A stretch of DNA of 13,498 nt from an uncultured Treponema sp. Its GTDB lineage: Bacteria; Spirochaetota; Spirochaetia; Treponematales; Treponemataceae. Below the pieces are notes generated by a model. It was given only the letters and a program-made list of their open reading frames with translations. It was not told the DNA's origin and made no database searches. Positions 6,754 through 13,498 of this stretch are shown in pieces. Location of the stretch: assembly GCF_938029485.1 (NCBI RefSeq), contig NZ_CALHGC010000222.1:1-13498 (forward strand). Reading direction: 5' to 3'. Numbering within the stretch: the first letter of the stretch is position 1; every line of letters starts with the position of its first letter. Both the position numbers and the translations under genes were made by a program.

Positions 6754-7530
6754 CTATCTATGCTGTGCAAAATAGGCATCGATTTCGGGGCGCAATTCAA
6801 TTCCGACTTTCTCAAAAATATTCAACAATACATCGTATGATCCGGTGCCGCCTAAAAAGTCCCAAAATTCTGCCGCAACTTTTAGCTCATATTCCAAATC
6901 AATCATCCCGCGCATTGTCCAGCGTCCGTATTCTTTCGGTTCATACGGATTATACGGAATTGCAAGAAGTGTATGGATATGGGCTTTCGGATGTTCGGCA
7001 AGTGTTACCGCAACCCATTCTAAAAGCGTGCGTTTAAACTCTATAAACCCACCTTTATTTGGTTTAGCTGTTTTTATATCGATAAGGAAAATCTCATCAT
7101 TCTTTGAAACAAGTTTTATATCAACTTTTGTCGGTTTTACTTCTTTCATTTCTCCTTTTTGGCATACCGCCCGTATCCGTTCAATTTCTTGAAGTTTGTT
7201 CGGTAGTTGCCGTCCTGTTTCAAGATCGTCCATAATAGTCTGAATGATATTTTGCGCTTCACTTGAAATAGTTTTTCCGGCTGTTTGTTGCTTTTCAGCG
7301 CTTTTAAATGCTGTTTTTGCAAGAGCAGCCGCTACCGGTTCAAAAATAGTTGTACCGAAATTTGTATTTAGGGAATGAATAAACGAAAACAATGCCATTC
7401 TGTCTTTTCCTAATAAGCGGGTATGAAAAGGCATAACGGCAGGTTCGGGATTATAATGCGTAAATTTATTCCGCAAGCTCTGTTTTAAAATCTCTTCAAT
7501 TTCAGTCATTTGTGTATTTGTAAGACTCAT
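6754..7530 (-). CDS. TdeIII-family type II restriction endonuclease
   Basis: This 258-residue protein is recognised as a TdeIII/MjaII-type endonuclease; characterised members cut GGNCC, so that site is the best guess, not a proven one. A PD-(D/E)XK-like centre is visible: Asp137 in KVDIKL, then FLIDIKTAKP with Asp151 and Lys153 after about 13 residues. The size fits a complete enzyme. The gene starts four bases after the methyltransferase stop. Its ribosome binding site AGGAG lies inside the last methyltransferase codons, eight bases from the ATG. This suggests translational coupling, so that the protective methylase is made first. It should act in the cytoplasm on unmethylated invading DNA. 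Confidence 0.85.
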   Translation of the reverse strand: MSLTNTQMTEIEEILKQSLRNKFTHYNPEPAVMPFHTRLLGKDRMALFSFIHSLNTNFGTTIFEPVAAALAKTAFKSAEKQQTAGKTISSEAQNIIQTIMDDLETGRQLPNKLQEIERIRAVCQKGEMKEVKPTKVDIKLVSKNDEIFLIDIKTAKPNKGGFIEFKRTLLEWVAVTLAEHPKAHIHTLLAIPYNPYEPKEYGRWTMRGMIDLEYELKVAAEFWDFLGGTGSYDVLLNIFEKVGIELRPEIDAYFAQHR

Positions 7531-7534
7531 CTTT

Positions 7535-9145
7535 TCATCTCCTTTCCTTCAAATGAAAAATTGTTTCGGAATAAGCACCTTTATCTTTTTCGGTCCTATT
7601 TAAAACTGGACGATGATATTGATTAACAATACGCATACCGGCTTTCTCTGCAATAAGCGGATACATATTGAATTTATCATTTGCAACCAAAAACACATTA
7701 TAGTCTGTCGCTAAATAGGTTTTTGCATTATTAAGAACAGCGCTAATGCCTTCTATATAACTTTCGCGAGCTTCTTTTCCTTTACCTTTAAATAAAGGGC
7801 CTATCTCCAAATCATCATGACGGGTAAAGCCGAATATGTCATACGCATACGCATGTTGTTCATGGTAGTCTATTAATCCGACATACGGCGGAGAAGAAAA
7901 AATACCTGCAATTTTATGATTCCGGATTAATTCATATAACTCAGGTCTGTTTTGTTCTATTTTTTCATCGAGATTGATTGTGCGGGAATCTCCGGTTACG
8001 CAATATTGAAAAGTTTGCGTTCTGAGCATTTTAAATTCGGCTAAGCGTTTGACGGTATCATTTGTATAAGTATTCCACCATCTCAATATCGAAAAAAGCG
8101 GCTTGCAAATCTTTCCATGCTTTGTACAATAATACGGAGCGGTTATCGGCTCATAGATTGTCGCAAGATCTGAATGGGTTGTCGCTCGGCAACTGCGCAT
8201 TGTTCTACTTAAAATTATTTTCGCGATATTCCTTTCAGTTTCATTCGGTATTTTTTCAATAAGCTGAAAGACCAAATCAATTTCGTTTCGAATATTCTGC
8301 ACGTACCATTTATCTAAGAATGTATCCGTTTCTTTTTGCTTTAGTTGAATATTAAATGTATAGACAAGTTTTTCATAAAGAGGAAAAAATTCTTTTTCTT
8401 TTTCAGCTCCATAGGTCTTTTCATCGATATTCTTTTGCCGTACATCGATTTTAAACTGCGGCGACGGAAAATACTTATTGTTAAAAGTTAAAAGCTCAGC
8501 GCTTAGCGCATCTTCAAATTCCGGTATGGAGGATGCAGTGGTAAAATCACGAAGTCTATTTGTTATAAACAAAAGTTCATTTTCAAGCATTTGTAAATCG
8601 CAATTTTGTATTTTTGCATTTGCAATGATTGTATTAAACTCCGAAATATCCACGCCGATTGCATGAATACCCAGTTCATTTGCTTGTACAAGTGTTGTTC
8701 CGCTGCCGCAAAATGGATCAAGTACAACATCTCCCTTATGAAAAAAGACATTTTGTTTAAAGCTGTCGGTATGCTCATCTAAAAAATATTCGACAAGCTG
8801 CGGAATAAATTTCCCTTTATAAGGATGCAACCTATGAACATGTTTTGTCGTTTCAGCTTCTTTATATTGTTCGAAAGACAAAGTCCAATTCAATTTTTCA
8901 CCGAGCTTCTCTTCCCAATCCGTCTGCCGTTTACCGGAACGCGACTGATAATAGTGAAGCAATTCCGTTTTTGAAACTGCAGGGGCACCGTTATGAAAAA
9001 ATTTATTTATTCGTCCGTATTGAATAAGATACGTAATATTTGAGTTTGTTACATGCTTTCCCAGTAATACCGTAGCCCAATGACCTGCTTCGGGGATAGA
9101 GATAAAATCGTCCTGCTGTACTGTAGCGAAAAGCTCATTTTGCAT
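7535..9145 (-). CDS. DNA amino-methyltransferase of the TdeIII-like system
   Basis: This S-adenosylmethionine-dependent methylase shows the cofactor motif DPFCGSGTT (from Asp143) and the catalytic motif SPPY (418-421). It belongs to the N4-cytosine/N6-adenine class; SPPY is most often seen in N4-cytosine enzymes. Motif I precedes motif IV with a long insert between, likely including target recognition. HRLHPYKGKFIPQLVEYF near residue 100 is a conserved lead-in to the cofactor domain. The first 90 residues are a separate, possibly DNA-binding helical domain. A TTG at 9157 would extend the frame by four codons, but GGGAG sits just before the ATG at 9145 and the TTG lies within a hairpin, so the ATG is chosen, giving 536 residues. 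It is paired with the endonuclease downstream and should protect host sites. Confidence 0.85.
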   Translation of the reverse strand: MQNELFATVQQDDFISIPEAGHWATVLLGKHVTNSNITYLIQYGRINKFFHNGAPAVSKTELLHYYQSRSGKRQTDWEEKLGEKLNWTLSFEQYKEAETTKHVHRLHPYKGKFIPQLVEYFLDEHTDSFKQNVFFHKGDVVLDPFCGSGTTLVQANELGIHAIGVDISEFNTIIANAKIQNCDLQMLENELLFITNRLRDFTTASSIPEFEDALSAELLTFNNKYFPSPQFKIDVRQKNIDEKTYGAEKEKEFFPLYEKLVYTFNIQLKQKETDTFLDKWYVQNIRNEIDLVFQLIEKIPNETERNIAKIILSRTMRSCRATTHSDLATIYEPITAPYYCTKHGKICKPLFSILRWWNTYTNDTVKRLAEFKMLRTQTFQYCVTGDSRTINLDEKIEQNRPELYELIRNHKIAGIFSSPPYVGLIDYHEQHAYAYDIFGFTRHDDLEIGPLFKGKGKEARESYIEGISAVLNNAKTYLATDYNVFLVANDKFNMYPLIAEKAGMRIVNQYHRPVLNRTEKDKGAYSETIFHLKERR

Positions 9146-9154
9146 AGGATCTCC

Positions 9155-9185
9155 CAATTTTGCCGTTAAAGCAACGGTAAAATTG
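9155..9185 (-). promoter_or_regulatory. 13-bp inverted repeat in the methyltransferase leader
   Basis: CAATTTTGCCGTT pairs with AACGGTAAAATTG around a five-base loop, with only one G-T mismatch or wobble. It lies between the predicted promoter at 9192-9220 and the ribosome binding site GGGAG, which it abuts. As DNA it could be an operator; as RNA it is a hairpin that could affect ribosome access or stability. It is not followed by a T run in the transcript, so it is not a terminator. Confidence 0.5.
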
Positions 9186-9191
9186 AGAACT

Positions 9192-9220
9192 ATCTTACCA
9201 TATTCCGCTGTTTTTTTCTA
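9192..9220 (-). promoter_or_regulatory. Candidate promoter of the restriction-modification pair
   Basis: On the minus strand TAGAAA (9220-9215) and TAAGAT (9197-9192) are 17 bases apart, upstream of the methyltransferase. Both boxes are imperfect. Position in the only gap between the ABC gene and the methyltransferase, ahead of the inverted repeat, supports it. Confidence 0.4.
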
Positions 9221-9265
9221 CCTTTCGCTAGACCCTTAACACTATAACATCCCTTTTACCGCACT

Positions 9266-11002
9266 TTACTCCCCCATTCCTCTCTCCAGCTTCCAGTTCC
9301 GGCTCTGTACCTGCGTACTCCACAGCTTTGCATACAGCGGTGATTGCTTCAACAGTTCGCCGTGTGTTCCCGTTGCAGCAACCGTTCCATTATGCATCAC
9401 GATAATTTGATCGCAGCCGGTAACCGTTGATAACCGGTGTGCAATTACAATGAGCGTTTTGTCTTTGCACAATTCTTCGAGCGACTTTTGAATTTTGTGC
9501 TGATTTTCCATATCAGCATAAGCGGTTGCTTCGTCAAGAATCAGTATCGGTGCGTTTCGCAATAGAGCACGTGCAATAATAATCCGCTGCCGCTGTCCTC
9601 CCGACAATTTTGCACCATCATCTCCCGCACTTGTGTTGTAGCCATTTTCAAACGCAATGATAAACTCGTGGCAATATGCTTTTTTTGCCGCTTCAATCAC
9701 TTCCTCATCGGATGCATCGGGCTTTCCAAGCCGTATGTTTTCCATAATCGTCATGTTGAATAAAAAGGTGTCCTGCGTTACATAGTTGACCCGCTGCATC
9801 AGCTGATCCAAAGATAAATCTCGATAAGCAACACCGCCTATTGTTATACTTCCTTCTTGTACATCCCAAAAGCGTGCAATAAGATTCGCGACGGTCGTTT
9901 TACCGGAACCTGAATGCCCGACAATCGCCGTCTTTGTTTTTTCAGGGAACACAAGTGAAATATCATGCAGCACCTGGACATCTTCATACGCAAAAGAAAC
10001 ATGATGCAGTGCAATTTCGTTATTCGGTATTTCACCGGCGGCTGTATCGGGTTCTTGTAATTCAGGAGCAGAGAGAACTTCGTTGATGAGGCGTTCACCG
10101 TTTTTAATGTAATAAAAGTTATCCATAAATTCCGTGAACTTCAAAAGCGAAGTCCCGATTCCGACAGACACCAACACGGAAAACAAATACAAGTGCGCAC
10201 TCAAACTGCCGGCGCAATATAAAAAGCCGCCGACACTCAGTACGCTTGCCAAAAGCGAGGAGAGCAAAACAATCGAAGGGGACGCTGCAACATACATTCG
10301 ATTATAAAGCCGGAGTGTCGCCGTTTTGTATTTGTCGATGGAAGTTTCATAGTGGGAAAGCGCCGCATCCTCTCTCCCGAAAATTTTGATTTCCTTATTT
10401 CCGCGGATATATTCGATAACTCTACCGTTCATATTTTCAAGCATGGTATAATAGGTGTCAGCAAATTCATTCATAATGCCGATATACATCGGAAGATAAA
10501 ACAACAACGTTAGCGCTGCCGGTACCAACACCGAAAGTCCCATCCGCCAATCAAAGCTGAAAAGTAATGCGATAATGCTGACAGGCAGCAGCACGTTTGA
10601 AGTCGTTTCGGGGATTGCATGCGCAAGCGGATATTCAAGCCGCTCGATGCTGTCGATCAGCAAACTGTGAAAGTAGCCGCTCCCCTTTGTCTGCGTGTAG
10701 CCGAGCGGCATACGCATCATCTTTTCCGTGACGGCAAGCCGTATTTTTTTCAAAATGGAAAACGCCGTCTTATGCGAGAGCGCAGTCGAAAGACAGTGCA
10801 TCAGAATTTGAAGCGAGAGCGCAAGCAAAATCAGCAGCGCATATTGCAGCACTGTCCGCTCACTGCAGCCTTGCACAATATCAAGCAGCAGCCGGTACAC
10901 CAGATAATACGGTGCAAGGCCGAAAAAAACCGACCCGATTGCCAACGCCATGGAAACGCCATAAATCGGAATATGTTCTTTTGTAAAATCTTTAAATTGC
11001 AT
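9266..11002 (-). CDS. ABC half-transporter, last gene of the ECF operon, YbtPQ-like
   Basis: This 578-residue protein joins an exporter-fold membrane domain (about residues 10-310) to an ATPase. It shows Walker A GHSGSGKTT near 362, signature LSGGQRQR near 467, Walker B ILILDEATA near 488 and a switch His in AHRLSTV near 520. Both halves, this one and the one at 317-2071, keep the catalytic Glu, so neither is an obviously degenerate site. Shared phrasing such as NLIARFWD supports a common origin and heterodimer formation. It starts 12 bases after the S-component stop, with AGGGG nine bases before the ATG, so it belongs to the ECF operon. Its usual downstream partner is replaced here by the restriction-modification pair. 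Import of a siderophore-like compound is inferred from resemblance only. Confidence 0.9.
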   Translation of the reverse strand: MQFKDFTKEHIPIYGVSMALAIGSVFFGLAPYYLVYRLLLDIVQGCSERTVLQYALLILLALSLQILMHCLSTALSHKTAFSILKKIRLAVTEKMMRMPLGYTQTKGSGYFHSLLIDSIERLEYPLAHAIPETTSNVLLPVSIIALLFSFDWRMGLSVLVPAALTLLFYLPMYIGIMNEFADTYYTMLENMNGRVIEYIRGNKEIKIFGREDAALSHYETSIDKYKTATLRLYNRMYVAASPSIVLLSSLLASVLSVGGFLYCAGSLSAHLYLFSVLVSVGIGTSLLKFTEFMDNFYYIKNGERLINEVLSAPELQEPDTAAGEIPNNEIALHHVSFAYEDVQVLHDISLVFPEKTKTAIVGHSGSGKTTVANLIARFWDVQEGSITIGGVAYRDLSLDQLMQRVNYVTQDTFLFNMTIMENIRLGKPDASDEEVIEAAKKAYCHEFIIAFENGYNTSAGDDGAKLSGGQRQRIIIARALLRNAPILILDEATAYADMENQHKIQKSLEELCKDKTLIVIAHRLSTVTGCDQIIVMHNGTVAATGTHGELLKQSPLYAKLWSTQVQSRNWKLERGMGE

Positions 11003-11014
11003 TGAGGCAATCCC

Positions 11015-11611
11015 CTAGTCCATATCCTTAAAATGGCGTTTTAAGATGAGCTTGCCGATATACACGCCTGCAATACCGAAGACAACAGCGGATATAAGTC
11101 CTATTACAGCAAAGGCGCCGGTAAAGTATTGTACATATTCATGTATCTCGTCCAAGCTCATACCCATTTCCTGCCACTTCGCCAATTCCCGCTCTAAAAA
11201 GAAAATGAAAGGAAACACTCCCCCGCCAAAATATGCTGCCTGTGTAAGTCCGTGACCTGCAGCGATTGAAAGTGTTTTGAACCCTGTTTTTGTGATAATC
11301 ACATCGCTTATCAAGCCTGCAATCACAACAAAAATCAGACAGTTAATACTTCCCATTCCCGTCAGCGTAAAGAGCGCGACACCCAGTCCTGCCAACAGCG
11401 TTAATGCTCCGAACCGCCGGACAGTCTTTACAACGAACAGGATGATAGGCCCCATAAGAATGCCCGTCATGCTGGGTGCGAACACGTGCATAATAGGAAT
11501 AGTAACGGACGTCAGCATTCCGACGCCGTAAATAACAGCTGCATAAATCGCCGCCATTAAACCGATTAAAACAAAGTGGCTGATTTTCCAGCGATTGTTT
11601 TCTGCGTTCAT
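11015..11611 (-). CDS. ECF transporter S component, Trep_Strep family
   Basis: This 198-residue integral membrane protein has about five or six hydrophobic segments (for example around residues 12-32, 42-60, 65-85, 88-108 and 160-190). Its pattern is typical of the TIGR02185 'Trep_Strep' family found in Treponema and Streptococcus. S components bind the substrate in the membrane and work with the T component and ATPases encoded just upstream. The substrate of this family is not established. It starts four bases after the ATPase stop codon, so translation is probably coupled. MNAENNRWKISHFV is a short cytoplasmic lead-in before the first helix. Confidence 0.85.
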   Translation of the reverse strand: MNAENNRWKISHFVLIGLMAAIYAAVIYGVGMLTSVTIPIMHVFAPSMTGILMGPIILFVVKTVRRFGALTLLAGLGVALFTLTGMGSINCLIFVVIAGLISDVIITKTGFKTLSIAAGHGLTQAAYFGGGVFPFIFFLERELAKWQEMGMSLDEIHEYVQYFTGAFAVIGLISAVVFGIAGVYIGKLILKRHFKDMD

Positions 11612-11615
11612 ACCT

Positions 11616-13091
11616 TTATAACCTCTCTTTAAAAATATGTTCGAGCTTCATCGTGCCGTTCAATTGGAAATCTTCCTTTATCCGTCCGTCTTCCAAAAGA
11701 ACCACTCTGTTGCAAGTGTTCAAAATGAACTCATAATCATGTGTGATAATTATGGAGGCGTTTGAAGTCCCCGTTATCGAATCGATGAGTGTGCAGACAT
11801 TTTTCATACTGCCGTAATCCAAACCGCTTGTCGGTTCGTCAAAAATAGTGAGCCGTTTATTTTGCAAAAATGATACGGCAACCACCAGCCGCTGTTTTTG
11901 TCCCATCGACAATGTAGTCGGGTGCTGTGCTTGCAGTGCCGAAAGGCCGAGTGCTGTAAGCACACTTTGTATCCGGTTTTCCCGATCGGGCATCGATTCG
12001 TTGCCGAGCAGTAAATCGTCATACACGCTGCACCCGAAAAGCTGAAAGTCAACATTTTGCATCACGTACGCAACCGTCCTGCTGCGCGCCTTTACCGGGA
12101 ATACGTCTCCGTCAAAGAATAGCGTGCCGCGCTGCTCCTTTTGTAATCCGCATAAGATTTTTCCCAGCGTTGTTTTTCCGCAGCCGTTTTTACCGATTAA
12201 AGCGATTTTATCTCCGGGGTAGATTAAAAGATCAATTCCTTTCAAAATCTCCGCACTTTTATGATATGCAAAATAAATATCGCAAAGCGTCACCAACGGT
12301 TCGCCTTTCGTTTGAGGCTGAGGAGTAGGCACGGTCGTGAGCGTATTGTCGAACAGATGCAAAGCGCGAAGCTGCTGCTTGTGGAATACGTCATTACTTA
12401 CGATGTGCAATTCATCTTTTTTATATTCCCGTACGATGCTGCCGTTTTCCATTATGATGAGCCGGTCGCAAAGTTCCGCAAGATAGTGGAGCCGGTGCTC
12501 GATAATGAGTATTGTGTAGCCGTTTGATTTTAACTGTGCGAGTATTTGTGTAAGTAGCTCAACGGATCGATAATCGAGATTGGAAGACGGCTCATCCATC
12601 AGCACTATTTTAGTATCCAACATTAAAACCGAAGCGATGGCAACTTTTTGTTTTTCGCCTCCGGACAGTTCGGAAAGTTTTTTGTTTAAAAGCGGCTCCA
12701 GCGATAACAATTCCGTAACGTATTTCAGCCGCCGCTCTATTTCTTCTTTTTGTATGCCATAATTCTCGCACGGATACACAAGGTCGGAAAGTACATCGGT
12801 TGTAAAAAACTGACTTTCAGGATTTTGAAAAACGGAGGCCGCACTTTTTGAGAGAGCGCACATACTCATAGCCGCAACAGCGTTGCCGTTTAATGTAAGA
12901 CAGCCCTTTATTTCTCCTTCATAAAAACGCGGACACAGTCCGTTTATACAGCGGAATAATGTTGACTTCCCGCAACCGCTTTTTCCGGTGATAACCGCCA
13001 GCTCTCCTTTTTTGACGGACAAGGATATGTGTTGAATCACCTGTGCCGCCGCGCCGTTATATTGATAGCTTACATCGTTCAGTTTAATCAT
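11616..13091 (-). CDS. ECF transporter ATPase with two fused ABC domains
   Basis: This 491-residue cytoplasmic protein has two complete ABC domains in one chain. The first shows Walker A GKSGCGKST (36-44), signature LSGGEKQK near 142 and Walker B MDEPSSNLD near 164. The second shows Walker A GKNGCGKTT near 298, signature LSMGQKQR near 394 and Walker B FDEPTSGLD near 416. ECF importers usually use two separate ATPases (EcfA1 and EcfA2); the fused form is a known variant. The variant signature LSMGQ in the second half is the only departure from consensus. It lies 15 bases after the T-component stop and four before the S component, and powers the same transporter. Confidence 0.92.
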   Translation of the reverse strand: MIKLNDVSYQYNGAAAQVIQHISLSVKKGELAVITGKSGCGKSTLFRCINGLCPRFYEGEIKGCLTLNGNAVAAMSMCALSKSAASVFQNPESQFFTTDVLSDLVYPCENYGIQKEEIERRLKYVTELLSLEPLLNKKLSELSGGEKQKVAIASVLMLDTKIVLMDEPSSNLDYRSVELLTQILAQLKSNGYTILIIEHRLHYLAELCDRLIIMENGSIVREYKKDELHIVSNDVFHKQQLRALHLFDNTLTTVPTPQPQTKGEPLVTLCDIYFAYHKSAEILKGIDLLIYPGDKIALIGKNGCGKTTLGKILCGLQKEQRGTLFFDGDVFPVKARSRTVAYVMQNVDFQLFGCSVYDDLLLGNESMPDRENRIQSVLTALGLSALQAQHPTTLSMGQKQRLVVAVSFLQNKRLTIFDEPTSGLDYGSMKNVCTLIDSITGTSNASIIITHDYEFILNTCNRVVLLEDGRIKEDFQLNGTMKLEHIFKERL

Positions 13092-13106
13092 ACGAAGCGC
13101 TCTTTT

Positions 13107-13498
13107 TCAAAATAGTTTCATATTCGTACTTGCCGTCAACAACGTGATTGCAGTAAATAAAAACACAACGTCAGCGGCTCGAAGCCTAACATCAAAGTAC
13201 GATGTTTTATGTCCGGTATTTTCAATTCCCTTAACCAATGCTGCGCAGGAAAGTTCTTCCGCGGTCTTGAGACTTTTAAACAGCATCGGCACAAGTACAA
13301 ATTCCATTGTTCTTATCGGATGGATGAGGACAGCTCGTTTTGACGTATACAAACCTTTCAGCTTCATCGCATCGATGATAATGAAAAGATCGTCTTTGAT
13401 TGACGGGAAATACCGGAACATAACCGCTATGCTGAGGATAATACCCTTCGGAAGATGCATACGTTCAAGCGCTGTGGTGATCTCCGAAATATTTTTTT
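13107..13498 (-). CDS. ECF transporter T component, 3' part only
   Basis: The frame is open to the right edge, so only about the last 130 residues are seen and the gene starts outside the window. The methionine at 13460 is internal: the upstream residues ISEITTALER run into MHLPKGI, which is the conserved 'ALE-LP' coupling helix region of EcfT. The next conserved block reads MFRYFPSIKDDLFIIIDAMK, followed by LKG, which corresponds to the first Ala-Arg-Gly-type box that docks on the ATPase. T components link the S subunit to the ATPases. The chain ends with a hydrophobic helix and MKLF. The operon promoter must lie beyond the window. Confidence 0.85.
   Translation of the reverse strand, partial: KNISEITTALERMHLPKGIILSIAVMFRYFPSIKDDLFIIIDAMKLKGLYTSKRAVLIHPIRTMEFVLVPMLFKSLKTAEELSCAALVKGIENTGHKTSYFDVRLRAADVVFLFTAITLLTASTNMKLF

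Noticed and set aside
9145..9157. TTG start at 9157 for the methyltransferase
   Set aside because: GGGAG followed by five bases and ATG at 9145 is a better signal, and the TTG lies in the 3' arm of the leader inverted repeat.
13107..13460. A complete 117-residue T component starting at the Met at 13460
   Set aside because: The frame continues upstream with conserved EcfT residues to the window edge, so the Met is internal and the gene is partial.

Overview
The window looks like a Treponema chromosome, probably an oral or other host-associated species. The evidence is an S component of the 'Trep_Strep' ECF family, a TdeIII-family restriction enzyme (the prototype is from Treponema denticola) and moderate to low GC. 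This is judged from protein recognition only; no search was run.

Layout. From the right edge leftwards, the minus strand carries a tight transporter operon. It holds an ECF T component (cut by the window edge), a fused double ECF ATPase (11616-13091), a Trep_Strep S component (11015-11611) and an ABC half-transporter (9266-11002). Gaps are only 4 to 15 bases. A second ABC half-transporter of matching architecture lies on the same strand at 317-2071. Such half-transporters normally sit next to each other and work as heterodimers. Here about 7.2 kb of defence-type genes separates them.

The intervening region, from right to left, holds: a DNA methyltransferase and TdeIII-family endonuclease pair (minus); a frameshifted remnant resembling the C-terminus of another DNA methylase; an Abi/UG-type reverse transcriptase with a helical C-terminal domain (minus); and, convergent with it, a DUF262-DUF1524 (GmrSD/SspE-like) nuclease (plus). 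The reverse transcriptase and the nuclease are visibly more AT-rich than the transporter genes. The restriction pair is intermediate. This suggests several separate acquisitions.

The 511-base gap 2072-2582 is not empty. Next to the ABC gene is a 45-codon open tail of an unidentified gene (2101-2238). Next to the nuclease are two tandem units of about 145 bases (2281-2422 and 2423-2569), each with four successive hairpins. One stem pair shows a compensatory change between units, and the last hairpin is attC-like in layout. The second unit ends just before the nuclease ribosome binding site.

The gap 62-316 holds a possible terminator of the ABC gene and a well-formed minus-strand promoter with a 21-base dyad. 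These precede the first 20 codons of a gene that runs off the left edge. The 129 bases between the convergent genes (4785-4913) show no convincing terminator or RNA gene.

Working picture (inference): a metabolite or metallophore uptake locus, with an ECF importer plus a paired ABC transporter of YbtPQ-like type, has acted as a landing site for stacked anti-phage genes. The insertion separates the two transporter halves and may have displaced a gene between them.
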